In this document: positions 42,500-53,789 of the stretch, piece by piece
Position numbering within the stretch: the stretch's first letter is position 1
How the letters are laid out: each line of letters opens with the position of its first letter
Assembly: GCA_015179125.1 (NCBI GenBank)
Contig: WHVA01000149.1
Span: 62,001-126,000, forward strand
Direction of reading: 5' to 3'
DNA length: 64,000 nt
DNA from: Gautieria morchelliformis
Taxonomy: Eukaryota; Basidiomycota; Agaricomycetes; Gomphales; Gomphaceae
Translations under genes and position numbers: made by a program
Notes under the pieces: model-generated
Seen by the model: only the letters and a program-made list of their open reading frames with translations
Databases searched by the model: none
Told to the model about the DNA's origin: nothing

Positions 42500-45044
42500 C
42501 TAGGATACGTCGACATTGATAATCTTAATGTCCTCGTATGGCTTATCAGCCTTGTTAGTTCGCACATTCTCAATCGTGTGGACGACTTCGAGACCTTGCA
42601 GCACACGCCCAAAGATAGTGTGCTTTCGGTCCAGCCATGGTGTTGCAGTCGTAGTAATGAAGAATTGAGAGCCATTAGTGTTGGGGCCCGCATTGGCCAT
42701 GCTCACTGTGTACGGACTAACGACTTGATCAGTCAAACGAGTAACCGTCTAGTCCAAACTGCTCACCGATCATGTCTCACAGCATCAGTAAATTCATCCT
42801 CAAATTCTCTACCCCATAAGCTCGTCCCCCCAGTCCCATCTCCAAGCGGGTCGCCTGTTTGAATCATCTGATACCTTTGTCAGTATGACTCAAATAATGC
42901 CTCTACATACGCACGAATTTCGGAATAACTCGATGAAATATGATACCCTCAAAGAATCCGGATCGTGCATGACCAACGAAATTCTCAACGGCCTTGGGTG
43001 CGTGCTCTGGGAAGAGGCGGAGGTGCAGATCCCCCTCAGTAGTGTGGATAACGGCCGTGTTGGCAAGTGCAGAAAGCGCGGAGCCTTTTACTGGGTGGGA
43101 AGACGCAATGGTCTGCTCCTCCCGTGTGGGACGTTCGTTGAAAACATCGCGATCCCCTTGAGTCTTGTTGTCCCTACCACGACTCCAGATCAGGAAATTA
43201 TTGATTATAATAAGCTACTTACTCTGGCTCAGTGCGGGTGAACATATAGAAGCGCTGTCGTTTGTACGCAGTACAGAACAAGGTTGGATCACGCGCCTCC
43301 CTGTCCGCAAGAATCGGATTGGCTGATGCCACCATTGCCTAGCGCCACACGGATGTTTAAACTTGATGGAATAGTGGTAATAGGAAACGTCTAACCGCGG
43401 TTTTAAATCCTAATTTTGCAGGTGCTCCCTGGTAAAGACTTAAGTTCAACCAGCGACCAGTCTCGTCCTTCCCAAACAACCGGACCACACGATTGGTGTA
43501 GGTATTCACGACTTTGCTTACTTGTATGAAAGTCGATTCATGCATCCATAACATAATTCGCGCACCTTTGATACCAAGAAGAGTTGGATACAGGATGAAA
43601 TGGCCACTCTCATCCCAGACAGCGTTCATGGTAGCAGCCGCCTTTTTGCCTTCCCCGTCTTTGTCCAGATCTCGTTCTACAGCGAGTCTCCGACCAAATT
43701 CCATGTCATCTATCTTGTGCACCGCAGTGCCAGCCTGCTGCATCTCCTGTATAGCCGTAAGTGACTCATCATACTTTCGGGTCATTCTGCCAGTGAGAAA
43801 ATTGAATACTCGGATCTGTCGGTCTGATATAGAGAGGGTGACGAAGTGTGAACAATCGGGTGAGAATGTAAGGGACGTAGGAGTGCTTTTGGTCTGGAAA
43901 TGCGTCAGTTGAAACGGAGGGGAAAAGGCAAAGATTAATACCTTTTTGAACTCGTACAGATCCGTTGAGCTCTTGAGTCCCCAGAGCCCGGGTATGTTTT
44001 GCGGTGGTTCCCAGGGCTCGCGAGGCTGCCAGTACTCGACGAAACCAGACTCATCTGCGGATACTACCGTGTCGTACCGATCGGCATACTGACCAGTGAC
44101 GCTGTTTTGAATAATATTTGGACCAGAACTGCGCTTGAAGAAAAGCTTACTGTAATCACATGCACAGGGTATCGGTGCAGCTTTTCGATGATATTTAAAG
44201 CATTTCCGTCCCCTCGTCCATCATATAACCGGAGGCAGCCAGAATCTGCATCCGAGCTGATAGACACTAATAAGATAGATGGAATATGTCTTAATGAGTA
44301 CGTACATGGCAAGAAGCCCTTGGGCTTGGCCTCGACGGTGAACCCAGCAACATGCCAGCGGTGTGAAGCCCAAATTTATCATGTTGATCATATCTGAGAG
44401 GGCGATGAAGTATAATAGCACAACGTCAAGGTTTATGACCCACCGAAATTAACGACATCAAAGACTTTGGCAGTACCATCTTCTGCAACGCTAGCGAAGA
44501 GAGTACCATCTGCACTCGCCGAAACAGCAATGATAGGTGCCAGATGTGCCCGATAATGCTTTACAAACTCGATTCCTGTGTCTTGCTTTTTCCACAGCTT
44601 TAGATGACCATCCACCGAAGTAGTAATAATGAAGTCTGTTCTAGCAGTGATAGATAATGCTGGTGAGTGTCTTTCACTTGACGACTCGCAAAGACTTGCG
44701 AGGCAACTTACTTAGTCGTTGTGACAAAGTTAATCACATCTCTGTGCATAAAGCTTTTGTGATATCGGTCTGCACTAGGCAGGTGGTCCAGAAAGAGTCT
44801 CTCGTGGGGCAAAACTGATAAAACTATGAGAGGAGACCAAATGTGGGAACACACATTAAATACCTTTCCGCTTTTTCCTGGCACCAATTTCCCCAGTGTC
44901 AGGCATCGGCATTGGGCCGATATCGTCGTCATCATCCTCAAGCTTCCCGTCTCCGGCTAATGAGGCAGCAAGCAATTCACCGTTGGCTTCGTTGTCACTT
45001 CTGATGCGTTTACCTAGCACCGACGGTTCATGGTCGCTGCTCAT
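42500..45044 (-). CDS. ppwd1: WD40-repeat peptidyl-prolyl cis-trans isomerase (PPWD1 homologue)
   Basis: Twelve minus-strand exons with GT-AG introns give about 652 residues (human PPWD1 is about the same size). Exons start at 45044, 44814, 44640, 44393, 44256, 44088 and then near 43890, 43530, 43340, 43180, 42870 and 42750; stop TAG is at 42500-42502. The N-terminal tail is acidic, then basic ([20 protein letters not shown], a nuclear-localisation-like run). WD repeats follow ([54 protein letters not shown]). The C-terminal cyclophilin domain has the catalytic Arg motif [36 protein letters not shown] and [12 protein letters not shown]. Family knowledge: spliceosome-associated nuclear cyclophilin. 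It looks intact and shares a 76-bp divergent promoter with porin. Confidence 0.95.
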
Positions 45045-45120
45045 GTTGACTACTTTACGTAATATCGGTTATACCCGAGGTGGAACGAAAATTCCTCGTC
45101 CGCGCCATCATCTAGTCCAC
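45045..45120. promoter_or_regulatory. Divergent promoter between PPWD1 homologue and porin
   Basis: The start codons are 76 bp apart on opposite strands, so the two genes must share promoter sequence. No clear TATA box is visible. Confidence 0.65.
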
Positions 45121-46454
45121 ATGTCCCTCCCTCAACCTGTGCCGCCATCCTGGAAGGTGAGGTCATTCCACAACTTATACTTCACAGGCTATAATGGTTT
45201 TAGGATTTGGGCAAAAGCTCAAATGACTTGCTGGGCAAGGACTTCCCGATCCACGGCACTTCCTTAGAAGTGAAGACCAAGACTCCGTCTAATGTCACGT
45301 TCAAGGTCCATCCTTCTCGCGTATCTTTCCTCGTCCAAGTGAGAACTGAGCTTTCCCCTTGTATATCTCTTAAGGTCGCTGGCCAACGCGACTCCAAAAC
45401 GTCACATATCAACGGAGATGTCGAGGCCAAGTATGTTGACCCCAAGAATGGTCTTACCTTCACCCAGGCTTGGACCACAGCCAACGCTCTTCGCACTCAA
45501 GTTGAGCTCGACAATCAGATCGCTAAAGGTCTCAAATTGGATCTCACCACTACCCTCCTACCTGACAAAGGCCATAAGTCTGCCCTGCTCAACACTGTTT
45601 ATAAACAGCCCGGGCTTCACTCCCGGGCTTTCCTTGATGTCTTTAAAGTACGGTCATGACTTGCCTAAGTTCACATCTTCCATCTTCATGCCAGCAATGT
45701 AAAGGGCCCCACATTCACCGCCGACACCGTTCTTGGTCGTGACGGTTTCCTGCTAGGCGCTGAGGCTTCATACAATGTTACAGATGGTGCCATCACGCGC
45801 TACGCTGCCGCCGCCGGCTTCAGCGCTCCCGAATACGCTGTCACCCTCCATGGCCTGGGCAACTTCAATACGTTTGCGGCGAGCTACTATCACCGCGTCA
45901 GCCGTGACGTCGAAGCCGGTGCAAAGGCTGTCTATGACCACAAGGCGACAACCAGTAATGTCAGCTTAGAGGTTGGCGCAAAGGCGTATGTGACCTATTC
46001 TACCTGGTTTGCGACTTTGGAGTGATATGACTGTGTATTGTAGTTATCTCGACTCCGCTGCTTTCGTCAAGGCCAAGGTGACGGTGTCTGCTTCTGTTTC
46101 GTTTTGATGTTTACCCGTCGTCACTCCAGATCAACTCTAGCGGACTGCTCATCTTGGGCTGTGGGTTCTTCAAAGTTCAATTCGCACAGAGCATGGTTGA
46201 CTGACTGGTATCTGATTTATATAGACACCCAGGCACTCAGGTTTGATCATGCACCTCTTTCTTGTGGGGTTCCAGCTGACCGTCTTGTTTAGACCTGGCG
46301 TCAAAGCCTCATTTGGTCTTGCTCTCGACACGCAGAAATTGAATGACACATCTCCTATCGGCCCCGCCCATAAGGTTGTACCCATTGTCATCTCCCTGTT
46401 TCGTTATTGCTAATGTCGTAACAGGTTGGTGCCAGCTTTACATTTGAAGGATAG
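45121..46454 (+). CDS. por1: Mitochondrial outer-membrane porin (VDAC)
   Basis: Nine exons (45121-45156, 45204-45320, 45375-45647, 45705-45985, 46044-46077, 46130-46160, 46225-46240, 46293-46374, 46425-46454) total 900 nt, 299 residues. Start MSLPQPVPPSW with the N-terminal helix region DLGKSSNDLLGKDFP, followed by alternating beta-strand segments (TSLEVKTKTPSNVTFKV, GLKLDLTTTLLPDKG, LLGAEASYNV, AYLDSAAFVKAKINSSG, ALRPGVKASFGLALDTQKL, KVGASFTFEG), as in the 19-strand Porin_3 barrel. The GLK motif (KGLKLDL) of the family is present. Family knowledge: voltage-dependent channel for metabolites, chiefly ATP/ADP. Introns are 47-64 nt and GT-AG. Exon 7 is only 16 nt. The gene appears intact. Confidence 0.96.
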
Positions 46455-46894
46455 ATATCATTGTTCGCTTGTCAATAAATACGCCTCTCTATTTCTTGAA
46501 CACCGGAATGATTAGTTAGGGCGGTCTAATATGTGATGGTGTATTGTAGACGCAGTTGGAGTCCATCAACGCGACCCGAAATAGATAAGTATCTTAGTTT
46601 CGACCCTACAGACGGGTGGTTCTAACAGACCACCACCGTCTTCGAAGGCTGTGTGCAGTGTGGTTTGGCAACAAGGAGCACAGAGCCGTAAAAAACCGAA
46701 ATAATATTAGCACTGCACTGGACCGAGCACTAACAATATGTGCCATTAAATTGACTGCAAGCTAGCTAGCTCAATGTTACTCTCCTCTCTCTCTCCGTTG
46801 TCCCCCACCATCTGCGCCTTTGTCCATAATATTACCCTCCAGCCTGTTACAAGCCTAAGCGTCGTGATCTTTTCTGTAAAAATCTGTACAATGT

Positions 46895-46970
46895 GCAGAG
46901 ACCTGCAGATCGTAGTACTGCAGAAGTGCATGAATTTGCAACATTTGGGCTGACAGCTCTGTCCAGATGG
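46895..46970 (+). repeat. Direct repeat copy 1
   Basis: Shares GCAGAGACCTGCAGATCGTA and flanking words with 48014-48091. About 80% identical by eye. Too short to assign to an element. Confidence 0.75.
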
Positions 46971-48013
46971 ATGCTCATCTCGCCTGAGATTGCAAGAAGG
47001 ACTCCAGGTCTGTGCTCGTTGGACAGATGATTAGTACTAGGCGCGTGCACATGCATACATGTACACATTTGTTTTTATGTTTGCTCAGGCAGCACCACGT
47101 ACCTGAACAACCATTATAACTGTAAATTTTGACAATAGATCATCCAACTACTTTATTGGTGAGAGAACTTGGGTAGCTAGTGGTTAGCGATATATCACAA
47201 CAATGCTAGAATTAAAGCCGTAGCCGGTTCACCAGATGTATCGATAAGGAAGATCGCCAAACCGAAGTAGCGATTCTGCAAGCTTAGAGCGCTACGCTGG
47301 TACTCCCATTCACTCTTTGCGCATAGGGAAAAGTGAAACTTATAAATATGAAGCGCGCACGATCACCGAGTTCTCCACACATACGCCACCTGCTAGTGAC
47401 ATGTGTGTCAGAGGGTTCGGCCTTTTGGAATATCGGCCAACCTCAGAATCCAAAGTGAGGCCTTGAGGGCTTGACGGCATGTGCATTGAGCACTTTTGCG
47501 GCCGAACACCAAAGACTTACCGTGATCATAAATCAGGTAAGTCCATGAGGCGACAACTTTGTGGTGATAACTGCACGTTTGAAAAACAAGGCCACTCGCA
47601 CTGCGTCAGGGATAACTCACCAGGTGAGATTAGCCTTGAAACATCAAGAGACATGGCTTTGAAGCAAGTCTTCGAGTCCGAGTGAGTGCGGTGATTGAGG
47701 AAAGTGTGCCCCTAAGCTTATGCTCCTTAAACACTGTAACACCGTAGAATAGAATGTCTCTGGCTGTACATCAGAGTTCATTTGATAGCTCAGGCAAAGA
47801 TGAAAATGGCAAAACAAGGGCACAGGCATTGTGCCCCCGAGTCGGATAGTTGCAGACAGGTCGCAGGAAGCTGCACTCACGGTCTTGACGTGGTGCGTGA
47901 TAGGGGGAGTGGAACAATGTCGAGGTGATAAAGCCATTCCTGCCTAGAATCGTGTAAAGAACTAGAAGTGCGTACCGAAGCATATTTTCAATGGGTTCTA
48001 GTCTTATTGTAGT

Positions 48014-48091
48014 TGCAGAGACCTGCAGATCGTATTGCGGAAGTACGCGAATTTGCAATTTGGGCTTACAGCTCAGAGTCTGTCCAGATTG
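48014..48091 (+). repeat. Direct repeat copy 2
   Basis: Partner of 46895-46970 in the same orientation, with GCAGAGACCTGCAGATCGTA, AATTTGCAATTTGGGCTTAC and GTCTGTCCAGATTG. Confidence 0.75.
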
Positions 48092-48311
48092 TGTGAATCA
48101 CTGATCATGCCACAATTCACCTCATATGAACTCAACAATTATTCATACAACGCCACAACTACATGAAATTTTCACGACGACGCTACTCTTGGGAGCGTGA
48201 TTACCAATTACATCTTCCGTTTGAACTTGTTTACGCGTTCCTTATGTAAGTTCAACCGATCACATCGACTGCATCACGTGATGCAACAACCGCTCTTATC
48301 TGCCGCCAGAC

Positions 48312-49875
48312 ATGCCACTGTCACTGAGTCCACCACCTGTGAACATCGAAAGTGGTTTTTTCTACTTCAGTTGCCCTCGATCAAGACAGGAGGTGGATGT
48401 TTTATCTGAAAGGCTGCTCGCGTACAAGCATGCTTCGTCGGAGGCTCCTCTTCTTCCTGGTCAAGTACTTGCCGTGACGAACTACATGGTATCCTATCAT
48501 GATCCTCCGTCGCCTGGAACGCGCGAGCTCCCTCTACTCATCCGGAAGGGCACGGCGCATTTCATGACCATACCCCAGCTGGTGTTGCAAGCCCCCATTC
48601 ATGTCGGGTATGGCAAATGGTCCCAAGTCTGGAAGGGAATTATGACCTCAAAAGATTTTCCCGACGTGCCACCAGTACCTGTGGTTGTCAAATTGTTTCA
48701 AGAGAGCTATTTATGCCTTGGGCCCCGTATCAGAGATTTTTGGGGTGATTGCCAAAATGCTGGATGGCTTCCTGGGGCCCGAATGGCCGCTAATGAAGCT
48801 TGGGCATATGATCGTATGAGAGCTTTTCAAGGCATGTTTTTCACTTTGGGTGTTATTTTGTACAGCATACAACTAGATGTCGGTAGGTCGCACCATTCCT
48901 TGGTCTTATGGCTTTTGCAAGGTATTTACAGTTTCATCGCCCCCGGGGAGAGCTAATAAATCGCCACAGTGTGTCCTCCCAACTGGAGAAACGACATTTG
49001 GACATGTTATGGAACTGATCGACGGTCCCACAACATGCGCGGTGACCGCCGATGAACTCGGCCTAAATGAGACAGGAATATTTAATTTTGTATCGTCACT
49101 TTGCTTGCCGCCTCCACTTTAGTGTTGACAAGCTTGCTGCTCAGGGAGACGCACTTGCTATGGCAATACACAAGATGCACCAGTGTGGTGTTGGTCATGG
49201 GGATCTCAAAGGGGATAATGTTATCATTTACTTCAACTCCTCAAACCAAGAGTGCGATGTCGTCCTTCTAGACTTTGCACTTTGTACGGCGCCTGAACCC
49301 TCTTGTACGGCGCTTGAACCCCCTCGTACGGAACCCCCTTCAAACAAGGTGATAATTATTGAGTGGGACATAGCCAGGTACGACTCTCGATGAGACAACG
49401 CACGTGCGCATACGTTGATAGCTCGATGCCACATATTAGTATCCCTAATATGTTTGAAGCACTCGGGATAATGGAGTATGCTCGACCCTGGGTCCGGTCA
49501 CGTTTGGAACTCGGCGTACCATATGGTGGAACGTTGACCGAACTTCTTAGGCAGGGATGGCTCGAAGAAGACAGCAAGGAAGAAATTCCGGAATGCGAAA
49601 TGCCAGACGAAACTTTGGCGTGGGGCGATAGAAACGCAAGGGAAAGTTTATTCGACTGGCACTCAGAAGAACTTGAACCAGGGGAGGTGCATACGGCAAC
49701 TGATGAGGCTGGACTATATGGACCATATGAAGGATGGCCTCAAGCGCTGCCAGCCTGGGGCTGTGGAAACGCAACGGAAGGTTCATCCGCTTGGTACACA
49801 GAAGAACTTCAACAAGCACGGGAGGTGGATACTGCACCTGATGTACCCTCTGGCCACTTCGAGGGTGCCTCGTAA
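48312..49875 (+). CDS. Protein-kinase-like protein with C-terminal repeats (457 aa)
   Basis: Five exons (48312-48831, 48887-48921, 48970-49089, 49133-49377, 49422-49875) give 1374 nt, 457 residues, all in phase. The kinase-like core has a glycine-loop-like GYGKWSQVWKG, VVVKLF (candidate ATP-binding Lys), GRTIPWSYGFCK, a catalytic-loop-like HGDLKGDN (HGD for HRD) and VVLLDFA (DFA for DFG). The Asp residues are kept, the Gly is not, so activity is uncertain. This atypical set is common in expanded kinase-like families of mushrooms. Residues after about 360 form two related 40-residue units (LAWGDRNARESLFDWHSEEL and PAWGCGNATEGSSAWYTEEL, each with an HTAT/DTAP tail). The first intron would begin GC (AAG then GCATGT), a GC-AG intron. 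Substrate unknown. Confidence 0.82.
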
Positions 49876-50542
49876 AATCATAGAATTGTCACACTGTTTT
49901 GTTTCCTGTGATGGTCGCTCTTGCGAGACCGCCTGCAGGAGGTGGAGGAGCTCAAATGATATACAAGAGTCGTAATATATATATACCAGAACCGGAGGTT
50001 AATCCAGTCGAAACTATAAAATTGAGTTCTATTCACAGGCTTGGCTGTGCGCATATTTTCCTTCATCGCACCGTGCCTGTGTTGAGCTAGAGGCAAGCTC
50101 TCACCGCGTTTTGGGGTTCTGGAATTGAAGTTGAAGCCATAACTCCGTGTGACCAGCCTAGTGATCGGACGCACACCGTCCGTATTACGGCTACGGCCGT
50201 ATAATCACTGCGTTCAAGGGGTCAATATTCAATTTTAAACGCTAGAATGTCTCTGAAAGGCTCTATGTACATACATGTCATGGCCATAGACAGAGCGGGT
50301 AGCTCTCTAGAACTCCAAATAGGAGTGAACCGAACTTTACGGAAAATAAAGAATTGACTGTTCAAGAGTTAGTTAGACAGGCCGCATCCTCGGATTCTTG
50401 AACAGGGTTCCATTTGAGGCTACATGGAACTTAGAAATTAACTAGCTAGTTGGACTATCCAGAGGTCAAGGAGCCCCACATGGGCACCTGTACGTCCGAG
50501 GCTCTGCGTGTTCATAGCTAGCTTTGAATCTTTCTGTATACT
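49876..50542. other. Intergenic stretch, no recognised gene
   Basis: About 670 bp after the kinase-like gene. No ORF with similarity and no LTR signature. Contains the gene's 3' region. Confidence 0.5.
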
Positions 50543-50687
50543 ATGACTGTCTTCACTGGACAAAAATAAAAATGAAATTGAAATCACTCAGGTAATCTCC
50601 AATGATATTTGGCGATTATCTGTGATTTGCTATGATTTGCTATGATTTGCTGTGATTTGCTATGATTTTCCACCTGTGATTTGCCAT
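50543..50687. repeat. Repeat with TGTGATTTGC array, inverted partner at 36332-36482
   Basis: The reverse complement of the 36332-36482 block, including the 10-bp tandem units and ATGACTGTCTTCACTGGACA. It is interrupted at 50688 by the LTR of gypsy G5. Confidence 0.8.
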
Positions 50688-51210
50688 TGTAAGAACCCGG
50701 CCAAAGGCTGGTTACCTACTGGTACTACCTTTCTGCCGACCCGGAGCCCTGTGATACTTGTGCCTGAGTCTTGTGATACCATACCTGACCCTGAGCTCAT
50801 GCCTGAGCTAACCCATGACCTTATCCCCTTAGTTATCTGTTCCGTTCCATCATACATCAATTAGTTATAATTACTTCACCCATATCCCCACACATGTTTT
50901 CCCCTGACCCTTATCTTGCCCATATATAAACCCTCCTGTATGCACCCTTATTCCTCAGTATGAATATTGACTATCGTAACCCCTTTAATCCTTAGCTAGT
51001 TTCTAAGTACTTGCCTCTTGACTCAAACATCGCCTCTTATTTGTTTACCTAAGACAGTGGGACTTGTACGTAGGGCTGGCACAGCATACAAGCTGAAGCC
51101 AAGTCCCTCTCCAACTTCCCTCTTTGAACCTCGTTTCGTAATCTTGGACCTTACCTAAGGTTTCTCCCCCAAGCTCGGTCACCCTCCCTCCAAAGGATCA
51201 TGTTATAACA
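50688..51210 (+). repeat. 5' LTR of gypsy G5 (523 bp)
   Basis: TGTAAGAACCCGG to GTTATAACA. It contains a TATA-like box (CATATATAAACCC near 50934) followed by C/T-rich sequence. The gag of the same element follows at once. The 3' LTR is not present because the element is truncated near 53250. Confidence 0.8.
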
Positions 51211-52440
51211 GTATATTCAGACTGTTCACACCCCATGTATCTCTCTTTTTCACTATGTCTGATAACTCGCTCCTGCACCCTACGGGGTATCTCAGAAGAA
51301 TGCCGTTTCTCCCAGGTTCCTGATGATTCACCATTGTCACCTGGCATACCTTTTGCAGACCCAAGTAACAAAGGCAAAGGTAGGGCTAACCCAGGTGACC
51401 CTTCAGGTGAGCCAGGTGATGGCTTTGGAGGTTCTGATAATGATGTTGACCTCCCAAACTGCCCACCGGATGACCTCGGTGGCCTCGATGATAATGAGCT
51501 AATGCGTCGGGTTTTCATGAAGCTGGCTAAACCTCGTGACCCAGAAGCCTGAGCCAAGGCCAAGGAACCAGACAGTTATGATGGTACTGACCAGGCCAAG
51601 CTTCAAACCTTCTTCCTCCAATGCATACTCAACTTCAGAGATTGCCCCTCTGCTTTCAAGACAGGGGCATTGAAGGTACAGTATGCTATCTCATACTTAT
51701 CTGGCTCAGCTCTCCAGCACTTCAAGCCAGCAATCCTTGGCAAAGTCCATCCTGAGCCTGACTGGCTTGGAGACTGGGACAGTTTCAAGGCTGAGCTTGA
51801 ACTCAACTTCAACCCCTATGACAATGCTGCGCAAGCCCAAATAGCCATGAAAGAACACCACAGAGCAGCTCGTTTCTTCATCAAGCTCTCCCAAGCTTCA
51901 ACTTGGACTAAGTGGAATGATGCTGCACTCCGTCACTTTGCTTACAAGGGCTTGGCCAAACGAATCAAGGACAATCTTCTTCATTTCCCTCGATTCTACA
52001 CCCTTGCCGAGCTTCACAAATTTGCATTGGAATGTGACAGCCATTATTGGGAGCATAAGGAATACGATGCAATGGCTAATGGTCATAACCCTCAGACTCG
52101 CTCCACTAATCAATCCAACAACAATGCCACTAACAGCAATCAGTCTTCCAGTGGTTCTAATAGCAACAAGACTGCAACAAGACCAATAACAACAATGGAA
52201 AGAACTCCAACAACAATGCCTCAAACAACAAGAGCCAGCCTGACATCTATAGCAAGCTTGGGAAAGATGGCAAACTCCTTCCTGAGGAACACCAATGTCG
52301 GGTCAACCAATGCCTTTGCCGCTTTGCTGTGCCAAAGGTCACATAGTCAAGGATTGCCCCAAGGCTGAAAATCTAGTGGTAGCAGTTACAAGGGTCGGGC
52401 AATGAAGACCTCTAACGAGGGGACTTCGGCCTCTATTACG
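51211..52440 (+). pseudogene. Gypsy G5 gag
   Basis: Two open segments in different frames (51235-51552 and 51670-52368). The first is Pro/Gly/Asp-rich (SNKGKGRANPGDP, then a TGA at 51550-51552). The second is a Retrotrans_gag core (YAISYLSGSALQHFKPAI, WLGDWDSFKAELELNF, AKRIKDNLLHFPRFYTL). A CCHC knuckle lies near 52320-52365 (CRFC then AKGHIVKDC) but needs a one-base change of frame. An Asn/Ser-rich linker precedes it. The gene is inactive as it stands. Confidence 0.85.
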
Positions 52441-53250
52441 CAGGTGAAAAAATAGGTAGCAACCTCACGATCTGAGGATTGTGGTAACCTCACCCATGTG
52501 CTCAGACTCAGTGCCACTTCTCATCCATTGTCCAAAGATTCCCTTAATGTACATCCAACCTCACCTTCACTTACCAATTTCTCATTAGTTGACTGTAGGT
52601 CTTCTGAATTTTTTATTGAATCCAAGTTTGTCTAGAAATATTGTAGGCCTGCTTAGCCTGTCTCTCCTATACCCCTGAAACTACTTGATGGTAGCATTAA
52701 CACTACCATTACCCAAGCTCTAGACCTCTGCATCAGTTTTTCGATCGGCAAACAACAATGGGTTACCTTCTACCTAACCTCACTCGACTCGAGTTGCTCA
52801 GTGGTACTTGGCCACAACTGGCTCACCTGCTACAATCTGTCAATTGACTGGGTATTGGGCAGTATTACTTTCAAAACCATCAATTTGACTTCGGCTCCTG
52901 CAACTATGGTGACCTCAGCTCACTCAGCCCCGGCTACGACCACAACCTCACCTACAGCATCCTCGCCAACACCTCCATCCTCCCCTCCAAATTTAGAGGC
53001 ACCTCTTGTCTCCCTGATCAATGCTCCTGCATTTATGCATGCAGCTAGATTGGAAGGATCTGAAGCATTTCAGCTTGACCTCACTTTGCCTGAGCTCCTT
53101 GCCAGAGAGCAACATTGGGAGATAGCTCACCTGAGCTTTCTAAGGACATTAAAAGCATGTTCCCAAAGTATACCATGAGTTTGCAGATGTGTTCAGCAAA
53201 ACTCATGCTGACACTCTAGCTCCATGGTACGCATGGACCCCACAATATCC
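52441..53250 (+). pseudogene. Gypsy G5 protease and start of RT, truncated
   Basis: Frame pieces include LVDCRSSEFFIESKFV (protease active site with DCR for DSG), [18 protein letters not shown] (ILG-like motif), then [15 protein letters not shown] words at 53165-53215, which in intact elements open the RT. The RT itself is missing. The sequence changes at about 53250. Several stops are present. Confidence 0.8.
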
Positions 53251-53510
53251 AACAGCAGCAACACCATGGTGTAGCGGTTCAAGACCGCTGCTTCCGAGCT
53301 CCCGGTCAAGGGAGGTTCTCCCGCTCCTTTTCCAGTTCTGCTCGACCCCATCTTCTGCCCAGGTGTCCCAAAGTTACCGGTCGTGGGTTTTTGCCTTTTT
53401 CTGCGTTTGACCCTTGCAGAACACCTGTCAACTATACAGTGTTTCCGTTTGTCACGGCACCGCTCGCAGGAGGTCTCCCGCGGATTCCCGGACCATATGC
53501 ATTCCAGTCC
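53251..53510 (-). pseudogene. Fragment of a second Zn2Cys6-like gene
   Basis: On the minus strand the frame contains GLECIWSGNPRETSCERCRD and KRKHCIVDRCSARVKRRKRQK, matching the cysteine block of the gene at 30648-31743 residue for residue in spacing (CX10CX2CX6C). Downstream it contains AAVLNRYTM, which matches PLYHV-type sequence only weakly. Only the middle of the gene remains. Confidence 0.8.
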
Positions 53511-53713
53511 CCTTCGTTACCTTAGCCTTCAAATTATTTTCTGTGCTGTCGGCGAAGGGCCCTGAAGGAGTGCCTTCGCCGGCAAAAGGATTGTTGCTAC
53601 TTAGACAACCTTTCTGAGACATCTTGCACGTAGCATCGTCAAGTGTCGCGGGCTATTTTGCTATGACTGTAGATAGGGCAAACCCTGTTCGGGCAGCCCT
53701 CTTATCTTGTGAA
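53511..53713 (+). repeat. Dispersed repeat, copy 2 (partner at 10162-10385)
   Basis: Matches 10162-10385 from CCTTCGTTACCTTAGCCTTC to GCCCTCTTATCTT. It lies directly behind the Zn2Cys6-like fragment, so it may be part of the same element type. Confidence 0.7.
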
Positions 53714-53789
53714 CATTTATTGGTTCACCCTCTTCGCCGAACGGCATACGTATTTGCACAAGTCATTCGGGCATTCGCTGTGTTCACTA

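Larger units (their letters stand above)
46455..48311. other. Intergenic region with a duplicated 75-bp block, no recognised gene
   Basis: Over 1.8 kb without a supported coding region. Frames such as 47479-47685 have no similarity. It contains two direct copies of a block at 46895-46970 and 48014-48091 (CAGAGACCTGCAGATCGTA, GAATTTGCAA, TTGGGCT-ACAGCTC, GTCCAGAT). Copies are about 1.1 kb apart. The second half probably holds the promoter of the kinase-like gene. Confidence 0.55.

Noticed and set aside
47400..47560. Possible tRNA gene near GGGTTCGGCC
   Set aside because: No cloverleaf can be folded around it by eye and the A-box is missing.
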